Assembly (NCBI RefSeq): GCF_963678635.1
Contig: NC_087070.1
Coordinates: 50,121,789 to 50,185,788, forward strand
Reading direction: 5' to 3'
Source: Symsagittifera roscoffensis
Taxonomy: Eukaryota; Xenacoelomorpha; Acoela; Convolutidae
Length of the DNA stretch: 64,000 bases
Shown here: positions 41,827-52,300 of the stretch, piece after piece
Numbering within the stretch: the first letter of the stretch is position 1
Layout: each line of letters opens with the position of its first letter
The notes under the pieces: generated by a model
Databases searched by the model: none
What the model was told of the DNA's origin: nothing
What the model saw: only the letters and a program-made list of their open reading frames with translations
Program-made: the position numbers and the translations under genes

Positions 41827-42338
41827 GTTCCAAATTTCGTAACCTAAAATAACGGAAAATTTGTGCTCGGGGTGGGTTTATTTTTCTTCCGATAAACATC
41901 GACTTTAGAGTTAGCCATTTTCAAATCATTCAAAAGGTATTGGTGTCCTGGGCTTAAACTTGAAAAGATATTTTACCTGTGATATTTTTTTGTAAAGTTA
42001 TGGGGGTTTAAAGATTGCCATTTTGTCCAATTTGGAACAATTAACGCGCGATCTATTTCGCGCTTTTATCGCGTAGGCGGAGATTTAATCTGTCTTAGAA
42101 ATCGTTCCAAATAGGTTAGGCTATTTGTCGTTTGTGATTTGCTACTAGGAGCAAAATCTATCACTTTGTAATTTATATGGTCTGTGCGAGGATAATTTTT
42201 GCAAAAATCTCAAATGAAAAAAAAATTTTAAATATTTTTTAACTGTTATTTTTTCATGTTTTGACTGCTCCATTAACCTTGAAAAGCAGTCAGAACGTTA
42301 GAACATTCAGGGCTTCGCCTTAATACGGGCAGTCTTGT
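41827..42338 (+). mobile_element. Helentron-like element, copy 6
   Basis: GTTCCAAATTTCG start, ATTTGTGCTCGGGGTGGG, AACGCGCGATCTATTTCGCG centre, then CAGTCAGAACGTTAGAACAT (a small internal duplication in the 3' inverted repeat), hairpin and GGGCAGTCTTGT end. It is followed head-to-tail by copy 7. Confidence 0.65.
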
Positions 42339-42854
42339 TGTTCCAACTTTCATAACGAAAGTGAAGGAATATTTGTGCTCAGGGTGAGTTTTTTTCTTTA
42401 GATAAATTTCGACTTTTTAACTCAGAATTTTTACCGGATTGTTTTATATGAGTCGAAAATTATTGTTGTCCTGAGCTCATACTTGAAAAAATATTTTAGT
42501 TGTGATAATTTTTTATCAAGTTATTGGGGTTTCAATATTGCCAATTTGGTCAATTTGGGACAATTAATGCGCGATATATTTCGCGCTATTAACGCGTAAG
42601 CGAAGATTTAATCATAGAAAACGTTCCAAATTGGTTAAAACAAGCTTTTCGTCATAATTTCATGTTACTAGGAGTACAATCTCCCACTTTGTACTCTATA
42701 TGGCGTGTGGGGGATGATTTAAAAAAAACTCAAAATTTTCTAACTTTTTTTTTCGAAAAAGTCATCATTTTTTTTTAAAGTGAACACTGCTGCATAGACC
42801 TTAAAGGAAAGTCGGAACATCCAGTACTTTTTGCCTTGATCCGCGCTGTCTTAT
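42339..42854 (+). mobile_element. Helentron-like element, copy 7 (tandem to copy 6)
   Basis: TGTTCCAACTTTCATAACG start, ATATTTGTGCTCAGGGTG, ATGCGCGATATATTTCGCGC centre, AAGTCGGAACATCC and a decayed 3' hairpin ending GCGCTGTCTTAT. Confidence 0.6.
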
Positions 42855-44146
42855 TTTATTTTGGTTTCAAAATTCAAAGAATCGCTTACTTTTTATTTCG
42901 ACAAAAAAAATTGACGTTTACTGATGATTGTTTGTGAGATTATTTTTAGAATATTTGATAACTTTTCGGAAATCCAATTAGAATATATGTTTGCCTTAAG
43001 AATGAACACAGTTTTTCAATTTCATTTGAATGAATAAAACTTGCTTTCCCTTGGGATAATTCACGCAAAAATAATTGAATTGTTGTAGTGTGGTGTGTGA
43101 TTTGAGGAGTGGGAGAAGATCAGTCTTTTTATTTCCATATTTTGGTCTTCATAAACAAATTTTAATCAATATTAGGCGCCATGCTTCTACTGTATCATTC
43201 CGCCCAGGCTGGGTTCCAATTGCAAATTAGCGATGGAAGTTAGTCAGAACAGCGGTCGCCATCAATTAAATAGCGCTAAAAAATTACCCAAATAGCAAAC
43301 TTCAGCGCTAAATTAGCACTGATTCATAGCAGAAAAATAGGCATAGATTAAACGATACGAAAAAATTTCCTTAAGTGGTAAGACGATTTTTGTAAGGTGT
43401 AGCGAATTCGCCTTCTTTGCAAGAGGGGATAGTTGACAACTTCCCGGACCTTTTCAAAAGCTTATTCAACACATTCATCCCAGGAGCGTCTTATGAACTT
43501 TTAAGAAACTGGGTCTCTTTTGTGTTCTAGCAGAGATGTAGCTAACCAACTTTGAATTAATTTCAAGCTTATATTTCTGGTAAAATACAGAATAATTGAT
43601 CTGCCCTACCTCATAGATTCTCATAGATACAGAAAAATAACAAAAAAGGCTGAATCATGATATAAAACAAATTAAACCCAATAAATCAGTCTCTTTCAAC
43701 AACCCTTTTAAAAGCTTGCAAGTTGTTTGTAGTTTAGAAGTGTTTTTTTTTCTCAGCAAAAATTCTTTATTCAAAAGTCCTACGCCCTCAAGTTCTTAGA
43801 CTTAGAACTTAGAATTAGTGTTAAGCATTTACTGAAATAATTTGCTTTTTTGAGGATGAACCAATGGGACAAAATAGTTTGCCTCATTTCAATTTGGAAT
43901 GATTAGGCAAGCAGATTAACTAGTTGCTTAAAGTCTTTCAAGACGGAATAGGGAGGGGTCTTCTTACTTATTCCGCCCAAAATATTTAAGCAGTGCATCA
44001 TTTAATAATCAAACGAACTACGCAAACTAAGTTTCAGCAACGCATTTAGGTTCATCCAATCAAACTTGAGGATTATTATTTTTTGGTTTTCATATAATGT
44101 ATTTACGAATTTTTGGCGGCTTAAATAAAAATATTTCAAAGTAGAA
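42855..44146. other. Unremarkable intron sequence
   Basis: No gene or clear repeat is seen between Helentron-like copies 7 and 8. Confidence 0.4.
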
Positions 44147-44677
44147 ACAAGACTGCTTGTATCAGGGCGAAGCCCTGAATGTTCTGACTGCCTTTTAGGG
44201 TTAATGGAGCAGCAAGAACATGAAAATTTAAATGTAATAAAAAAAAATTTAGAAAAAAATTCGAGATTTTTCTGTGAAAACATTTCCAATTTCCCCCACA
44301 TGCCCACAAGCCATATTAAGTACAAAGTGATATTTTTTGCTCCTATTAACAAATCAATTATGACATATAAGCTTCCTTGAATCAATTTGGAACAATTTCT
44401 AATACGGATTAACTCTCGCTTACGCGTTAATAGCGCGAAATATATCGCGCGTTAATTGTCCCAAATTGGTCAAATGGCAATCATTAAACCTCCATAGTTT
44501 ATGAAAAATGATCAGAGGTGAAATATCTTTTCAAATTTAAGCCCAGGACAACAATATCTTTCGATTGATATAAAAATTTCGTCGAAAATGGCTAGTTAAA
44601 AAGTCGAAATTTGTTTGAAGAAAAAAAAACCATCCCGAGCACAAATATTCCGTTACTTTCGTTACGCAACTCGGAAC
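44147..44677 (-). mobile_element. Helentron-like element, copy 8 (complete, reverse)
   Basis: Reading the plus strand, ACAAGACTGCTTGTATC, the GGGCGAAGCCC hairpin and GTTCTGACTGCC come first; AATATATCGCGCGTTAATTG is in the middle; CCGAGCACAAATATTCCG and ACTCGGAAC close it. This is a full inverted copy. Confidence 0.7.
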
Positions 44678-44819
44678 AATAAATAGATAATGACAGACTG
44701 GGATAAATTCCAGGTTTAAACGTATAGTATGAGCTTAAGCAGCAAGTTCAACTCAAAATTCATTCTTGTTGTTTAAACAGAGGGCAATTGGCGTTGCCTT
44801 GATTTTGGCTGTGTGGTTT

Positions 44820-45325
44820 GTTCCGAAATTCGAACAAAATACCGAAAGTTCATGCCTAGGGGTGGTTTTTTTGTTCAATCAGATTTCGAACTTTTAATTA
44901 AGTTTTTTTGACAATATTTTTTAAGCGACAAAAGAGACAAAAAAATTAAGTTTTGTTGTCTTGAGCTCAATTTTGAAATTTTTTTTAATTGTGTTTTTTT
45001 TTGTGTACAGTAACTGATAAGTGCTGATTTGGCAAATTTGGAATAAATATTGAGCTCTTATAAACTGATTAAGCAACAAAAAATTTCATTCCTTTCTGAC
45101 TTGAGTCCGGCAGTGTAGCCTTATTGATACAATGCGAGGCGCTAAGTATATCCTAATTTTACCGCCTTTTGGGGGGATCAAAAGCCAAGCATAGAAAACA
45201 AAAACAAATTTTCTTGATTTCTCAAACTTTTCTGTCGTTTTCTTAAGCAAAAAAATTTTCTCCAGCTTTACAGCTTTAAAGGACAGTCAAAACATTCAAT
45301 ACGTTGTCCTAATATACGATCAGTT
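44820..45325 (+). mobile_element. Helentron-like element, copy 9 (diverged)
   Basis: GTTCCGAAATTCG start, GGGGTGGTTTTTTTG, CTTGAGCTCAATTTTG, then GGACAGTCAAAACATTCAA and GATCAGTTTTT at the end. The central CGCG block is lost. Confidence 0.45.
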
Positions 45326-45544
45326 TTTTTTTTTTTTTTTTTTCAATTTAGAAAAATAATTCAACCAATTTTGTTTGTTTTGGGTCGGCACAGAAATGAT
45401 TCCGTCACAAAAACAAACCAAACAGCGTAATTATTTCTCGCTTTTGTGGGGATTGTGATAAAACGTTTGAAAAAAAGTTAGATCATTTCTTTCAAAGTCA
45501 TGTAACATAATAGAATCAATCAACTCTTTTTTTTATCAGACTGC

Positions 45545-46061
45545 GAACACTGGAAACTTCTGTCCTAACTTTTGAAAAAATTGATTGAATACTTGCGCCC
45601 GCGGTTGTTTTTTCTCCAGACAATTTCCGACTTTTTGACTAATCAATTTTGACATAATTTTTAATGTTTCCTTAAAATATTGTTGTTTTGAGCTCGAATT
45701 TAAAAAAGATATTTTACCTGTGATCATTTTATTTAAAGTTATGGGGGTTTAAAAATTGTGAATTTGGTCAAATTGAGATAATTAAAGCTCGATGTGTTAT
45801 TAACGCGTCAGCGGAGATTTAACCCCTCTTAGGAATCGTTCAATTTTGAATTGAGGCATGCTAGCCGGTCGATTTATTACTTTGCTGTATGCGAAGTACA
45901 TTACTTTACATATTTTGTGAGGAATTTTTTTTTCAGAAATAACTGAAAAACTTTTTTTTTTTTTGAAATTTTATTATTTTTTTATTTAATCAAACTCTAC
46001 TCCAGAGAGCTTAAAAAGCAGTAGAAACTTTCAGGACTTCGCTCGGACTCGAGCAGTTTTA
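45545..46061 (+). mobile_element. Helentron-like element, copy 10 (diverged)
   Basis: The 5' end is decayed. Recognisable blocks are TTTTTTCTCCAGACAATTTC, GACTAATCAATTTTGACAT, TTGAGCTCG, AACGCGTCAGCGGAGATTTA, then AGCAGTAGAAACTTTCAGGA and GAGCAGTTTT. Confidence 0.5.
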
Positions 46062-46829
46062 TTTTCTCTTCTGCTCATAAGCAATCAGAGTATTTATTTT
46101 TAAAATCAATCTAGAGCATTTATAGAAAAAATTGTCAAGCAAACCTGAGTTTTTTTCCCTGCAAGACGGTGATTTTATTAAAAAAGAATTGAAAAAAAAA
46201 AGATTGAGGGCATGTATTAAATAATTTTGGGCTTGTGGTTTTAGAAACTTAAGATGATTAACGTTTCAGGATTCAATATTTCAAATCGGAAATTAATCTA
46301 ATGCCCACCATATCACTAGGAGATAAATATTTTTAAAAAATCGTTTATTTATTTTTTTCTAATATATTTTGAAATGGCCTGAAAACAAACCTATGAAGAA
46401 GATTGTCTCTATGAAAGAAAAACTCTTTTTATAAAATTCTATGCTTGAAGTCTATGGAAAAAAGCTTGTCATTAACAATGTTCGTTTATCAAAAGTGTAT
46501 GATAGGGCAAAAACATTGAATACAAAATAAAAATTCCAAAACTGAGAAAAAAATTAGCCTTTTTTTTGAGTTGCAAAATCATTTCTATGCACAGATCATA
46601 CTTTTCCAAGAAAAGAACAAAAAAAACGCAGTTGTACTTTTAAAAAAAAAACTGGCATCTAGAAAAATCATCGAAGATGTTTGTAATGTTCAAACAAAAT
46701 CAAGCTAAGATAGGAAAAAGTATTATTTCGGTAGTTTGCTCTTTAGACTGCGTATACAAATTTTTTTAGACTGAGTTACAAAATCGCCAATTTCTTAAGT
46801 CAATTTTAACAACCCGGCGCCCACAACAG
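46062..46829. other. Unremarkable intron sequence before exon 3
   Basis: AT-rich with A and T runs; no gene or repeat recognised. Confidence 0.4.
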
Positions 46830-46976
46830 GACTGTGGTGCATTGCGGCAGCACTTGGGACGCCAATTGGCGCACTGTCTACTTCACATGGCTGGCGGCGG
46901 TGGAGTTTTTTGTGCCGGCAGCACTCATGACTTTCTTCTACGCCGGCGTGTTCAAAAACTATCTGCACCAGAGACG
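46830..46976 (+). CDS. Class A GPCR, exon 3 (extracellular loop 2 and TM5)
   Basis: Acceptor CACAACAG ends at 46829; donor ACG|GTAACT at 46977. The 147-base exon preserves phase 2 on both sides. It encodes residues 161-210: Cys166 of extracellular loop 2, the partner expected for the Cys74 disulfide, then TM5 with Pro190 (5.50) and Tyr198 (5.58, exactly eight residues later), followed by a short basic cytoplasmic start of loop 3. The frame overlaps other chance frames on both strands; the conserved positions identify the right one. Confidence 0.85.
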
Positions 46977-47165
46977 GTAACTTATACGGTTTCTTCACAA
47001 AATCTCATCCTGTCAGTCTATAGACAAGCAGCTCTCATCCTATGTCATGTATTATACCCAGTATTGTAATGTGGGTAATAATGTTTGCAATACTACTGTT
47101 GGCAATAAAAAAAAATGAAGAAAATTTTCGTGAGCACTTTTGGGAAGATTTGAATAAAAATTGCG

Positions 47166-47305
47166 TATTTTGTGGCGCGCGCTGACCCTCAAATATATAA
47201 TATATTAGCGACAAAGCTGCCTTTAAAAACTTTAAAGTCGATCAGCCCAAAAATGGCTGTCGCAAAATGATACCAAAAAGAAGACCCGAATGGGGAGCCA
47301 GAAAC
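47166..47305. repeat. Interspersed repeat A, copy 2
   Basis: TTTTGTGGCGCGCGCTGACC and following blocks match 38338-38460 in order, with small insertions. Both are non-coding. Confidence 0.45.
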
Positions 47306-48348
47306 GAAGGGGGTTGGGTAGTCGCAGCAAAATTCAGTCTAGATAGCATAGTAATCGCTGTTTATCGAAGATGGGGGGGGGGATAAAAAGCCATAACTGG
47401 TATGGTATCCTTGACCTGTGATCAACATATATACACTTTCAATTTATACGTAGCAAAATTGGTATATAATTCAAAAAAAAGTAAATCTGGAGAATGAACA
47501 GTGAAAAGACACACAGTTTTTTTCCTGTGAACACAAAATAGATGCAATTAGGCGAAATTAATTATATCAACGAGCTTTAGAGCACAGTTGATTGCTCAGA
47601 GCAAGCAGGAAGACAGATCAAAAGACTCACTCCGGTATTAGTCCGGTATGGGTGTATTAGGTATTGTAATCTGATAATGAAAGGATATTGTAATCAATCC
47701 ATAATTGAAAGACAGGATATTGTAATCTATCGCTCAAACGCTCTTCTTTGAAACCTGTAGAAACGGGATCTCTTGAAGTACTCCCTCTCACTACCTCACA
47801 TATGGCACCTAGTGTAGAATCACCACCCACTGTAAAAAAACTAATTCAATGGTTAATTCAATGGTTTGTCGATCTGTTTTGACGATTAAGTACGGGTATG
47901 CGAGCTGTGTGCCCAGTAACAAATTGCCCCTATTTTTGTATAGAGGGGGGAGCGGGCATAGATAAAGATATTCTGAAAGATTTGGTTTCTAGTTTAATTG
48001 AGCTTAGCAAGTTGAGCAATCAAATGAAATCTTGGAATGCGGGCATGCTTTAACCACATCGGGTTTTTTATAGAAATAAATCCAAAAAGCCAAAACGACT
48101 TAATTCCATTTTGTTTGAAAAATTTTCTGCAATGCGATGTAAAACAGATTTTGTATTGTGCTGGGAGGGCAATTATCATGCTCAACCTAGAAAAAAAAAT
48201 TATTGTCAGCGTTTCGCAAAGTTTTTTAAACGAGAAAATTCTAGATCTGCTCTTTTTGCGATGATTGATAGCAGCAAAGCCTGTTTTACAAAGCATCTAA
48301 AAAATTTAATTCGGAGCTGACCCAAGAACAACTTACTTTTACTGTATT

Positions 48349-48405
48349 TAAACTCTTTTCATCAATTTCAACTTAGCCTAAGTTAAAATTGATGAAAAGA
48401 GTTTA
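48349..48405. repeat. Long hairpin, 27-base arms, 3-base loop
   Basis: 48349-48375 and 48379-48405 are inverse complements with one mismatch, separated only by GCC. In an intron transcript it would fold into a stable stem. Confidence 0.8.
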
Positions 48406-48574
48406 ATTTTACAATTTTTTCTTAAATTATTAATTTCTGAAAATTCGTTCTATGTGTTGCCCATAAAAGGAAGAACCATTAAGATTTTTAAAATCTTTTC
48501 TGTAACTGTCGCTTTTACAGAAAACTTTCCTAGCTCGTCAGTGACGTTCGCAGAAAATTATCTAGGGTGGTCGC

Positions 48575-51500
48575 TCTACTTCGAAGACTTCGACGGAGAT
48601 CATCCCAAAATATTGAAGGATATACTCCCAATGATACTCCTAAGACCTCAAAAGAGATAATCCCAATGATAATTCTAAGATATTGAAAAATATACTCCCT
48701 AGACATCGAAGATATACTCCCAATGATACTTCCAAGACCCCGAAGGAGGTACTACCAATGATACTCCCAAGACATCGAAGGAAATAATCCCGATGACACT
48801 TTCAAGACCTCGACGGAGATAGTCCCTATGATACTTCCAAAAACTTGAAGGAGATACTCCCAAGATACTGAAAAAGATAGTCCCTAGACATCGAAGATAT
48901 ACTCCCAATGATACTACTAAGGCCTCGAAGAAGATACACCCTACGATACTTCCAAGATGTTGAAAAAGATACTCCCTAGACATCGAAGATATACTCCTAA
49001 TGATGCTACTATGACCTCGAAAGAGATACACCCAATGATACTTCCAAGACACCAAAGGAGGTACTCCCAATGATACTCCCAAGACATCGAAGGAGATAAT
49101 CCCGATAAAACTTTCAAGACTTCGACGGAGATACTTCCTATGATACTCCCAAAAACTTGAAGGAGATACTCCCAAGATACTGAAAAAGATAGTCCCTAGA
49201 CATCGAAGATATACTCCCAATGATACTACTAAGACCTCGAAGGAGATACACCCTACGATACTTCCAAGATATTGAAAAAGATACTCCCTAGACATCGAAG
49301 ATATACTCCCAATGATACTTCCAAGACCCCGAAGGAGGTACTGCCAATGATACTCCCAAGACATCGAAGGAGTTAATCCCGATGACACTTTCAAGCCTTC
49401 GACGGAGATAGTCCCTATGATACTACCAGATCCTCGAAGGAGATAAACCCAATGATACTCCCAAGGCCTCGAAGAAGATACTCCCTATGATACATCCAAG
49501 ATATTGAAAAAGATACTCCCTAGACATCGAAGATATACTCCTAATGATACTACTAAGACCTCGAAAGAGATACACCCAATGATACTTCCAATAAACCAAA
49601 GGAGGTACTCCCATTGATACTCCCAAGACCTCGAAAGAGATAATCCCGATAAAACTTTCAAGACCTCGAGGGAGATACTTCCTATGATACTCCCAAAATC
49701 TTGAAGGAGATACTCCCAAGGATACTTCCTACATCTCGAAGGAGATACCACCAATGATGCTCTCAATACCTCGAAAGAGATACTCCCTATGATACATCCA
49801 AGATATTGAAAAAGATACTCCCTAGAAATCGAAGATATACTTCTAATGATACTACTAAGACCTCGAAAGAGATACTCTCAATGACGCTCCCAAGACATCG
49901 AAGGATTCACTCCCGATGATACCCTCAAGACCTCGAAAGAGATAGTCCTAAAGATACTCCCAAGACCTCGATGGAGTTACTCCCAAGGATACTCCCTACA
50001 TCTCGAAGGAGATACCACCAATGATGCTCTCAATACCTCGAAGGAGATACTCTCAATGATATTCCTAAGACAATGAAGGATTCACTCTCGATGATACCCT
50101 CAAGAGCTCGAAAGAGATAGTCCTAAAGATACTCCAAAGACCTCGATGGAGTTACTCCCAAGGATACTCCCTACATCTCGAAGGAGATACTACCGATGAT
50201 ACTCCCAAAACCTCGAAAGAGATACTCCCAATGATACTACTAAGACCTCGAAAGAGATACTCTCAATGACGCTCCCAAGACATCGAAGGATTCACTCCCG
50301 ATGATACCCTCAAGACCTCGAAAGAGATAGTCCTAAAGATACTCCCAAGACCTCGATGGAGTTACTCCCAAGGATACTCCCTACATCTCGAAGGAGATAC
50401 TACCGATGATACTCCCAAAACCTCGAAAGAGATACTCCCAATGATACTCCCAAGACCTCGATGGACTTACTCCCAATGACACTCCCTCGATCTTGAAGGA
50501 GATACTACCAATGATACTCTCAATAACTCGAAGGAGATACTCTCAATGATACTCCCAAGACATCGAAGGATTTACTCCCTATGATACTTCCAAGATAGTG
50601 AAAAAGACACTTCCTAGACATCGAAGATTTACTCCCAATGATACAACAAAAACCTCGAAAGAGATACTCCCAATGATACCTCCAAGACCCGAAAGGAAGT
50701 ACTCCCAATGATACTCCAAACACTTCAAAGGAGATGATCCCGATGACTTTTTCATGACCTCGACAGAGATACTCGCTATGATACTCACAAAAATCTTGAA
50801 GGAGATACTCCCAATGATACTACCAAGACCTCGAAAGAGATACTCCCAATGATACTCCTAAGACATCGATGTAGTTACTTCCAATGATACTCCCTAGATC
50901 GCGAAGAAGATACTCCTAAGGCATCGAAGGTTATACTCCCAATGATGCTCCCAAGACATCGAAAGAGATACTCCCATTGATAATCTCATATCCCGAAGGA
51001 GGTACTCCCAATGATACATCCAAGATATTGAAAAAGATACTCCCTAGACATCGAAGATATACTCCTAATGATACTACTAAGACCTTGAAAGAGATACACC
51101 CAATGATACTTCCAATACACCAAAGGAGGTACTCCCAATGATACATCCAAGATATTGAAAAAGATACTCCCTAGACATCGAAGATATACTCCTAATGATA
51201 CTACCTAGGACTCGAAAGAGATACTCTCAATGACGCTCCCAAGACATCGAAGGGTTCACTCTCGATGATACCCTCAAGACCTCGAAAGAGATAGTCCCAA
51301 TGATACTCCCAAGACCTCGATGGAGTTACTCCCAAAGATACTCCCTACATCTCGAAGGAGATACCACCAATGATGCTCTCAATACCTCGAAGGAGATACT
51401 CTCAATGATATTCCTAAGAAAATGAAGGATTCACCGATGATACTCCCAAAACCTCGAAAGAGATACTCCCAATGATACTCCCAAGACCTCGATGGACTTA

Positions 51501-52300
51501 CTCCCAATGATACTCCCTCGATCTTGAAGGAGATACTACCATGATACTCTCAATAACTCGAAGGAGATACTCTCAATGATACTCCCAAGACATCGAAGGA
51601 TTTACTCCCAATGATACTTCCAAGATATTGAAAAAGACACTTCCTAGACATCGAAGATTTACTCCCAATGATACAACAAAGACCTCGAAAGAGATACTCC
51701 CAATGATACCTCCAAGACCCGAAAGGAAGTACTCCCAATGATACTCCCAAGACATCGATGGAGTTACTCCCAATGATACTCCCTAGATCGCGAAGAAGAT
51801 ACTCCTAAGGCATTGAAGGTTATACTCCCAATGATGCTCCCAAGACATCGAAAGAGATACTCCCATTGATACTCTCATATCCCGAAGGAGGTACTCCCAA
51901 TGATACTCCCAAGACATTGCAGGTTTTACTCCCAATGATACTGCCAAGACCACAAAAAAGATACTCCTAATAATGCTCTCAATACCTTGGAGGAGATGCT
52001 CTCAATGATACTCCCAAGACCTCGAAAAAGATACTCCCATTGATACTCTCAATACCTCGACGGAGATAATCCCTATGATACTCCCAAGATCTCGAAGGAG
52101 AAACTCCCTAGACGTCAAAGAATATACTTCCAATGAAACTCCTAAGACCTCGAAAGAGATACTCCCAATGATACTCCCAAGATCTCGAAGGAGATACTTC
52201 CATGACATCGAAGGATATACTCCCAATGATACTCCAAAAACCTCGATAGAGATACTCCCGATGATACTTCCAAGATAGTGAAAGAGATACTCCCAGTGAG
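48575..52300. repeat. 35 bp satellite array, about 100 units
   Basis: The consensus is built from two GATACTCCC-AAT/AAG half-blocks and CCTCGAAAGA, 35 bases in total; about 3.7 kb long. Variants of 23 bases lacking 12 bases are interspersed. The minus strand of the unit has no stop in any frame, and 35 is not a multiple of three, so long minus-strand frames (for example 48699-49394) appear with a 35-residue period. These frames have no good start context and end wherever a unit mutates. The array lies wholly inside GPCR intron 3. Confidence 0.95.

Larger units (their letters stand above)
41466..46829 (+). other. GPCR intron 2, filled with transposable elements
   Basis: A phase 2 intron of 5.4 kb holding one MITE (41524-41677), five Helentron-like copies in both orientations (41827-46061) and a run of 20 T (45324-45343). 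No coding frames are supported inside it. Confidence 0.75.

Noticed and set aside
36055..45343. AT dinucleotide run (36055-36080) and 20-T run (45324-45343)
   Set aside because: Ordinary microsatellite and homopolymer in AT-rich DNA; the T run is probably a decayed transposon end and not a functional signal.
48699..51773. Long minus-strand ORFs with repeated Trp-Glu-Tyr-His and Leu-Gly-Val-Ser segments
   Set aside because: They are translations of the 35 bp satellite, whose minus strand lacks stops in all frames; they begin and end wherever units vary and have no independent support as genes.
48575..52300. CRISPR array
   Set aside because: Units are contiguous with no unique spacers, they vary in sequence, and the host is eukaryotic; this is a satellite.
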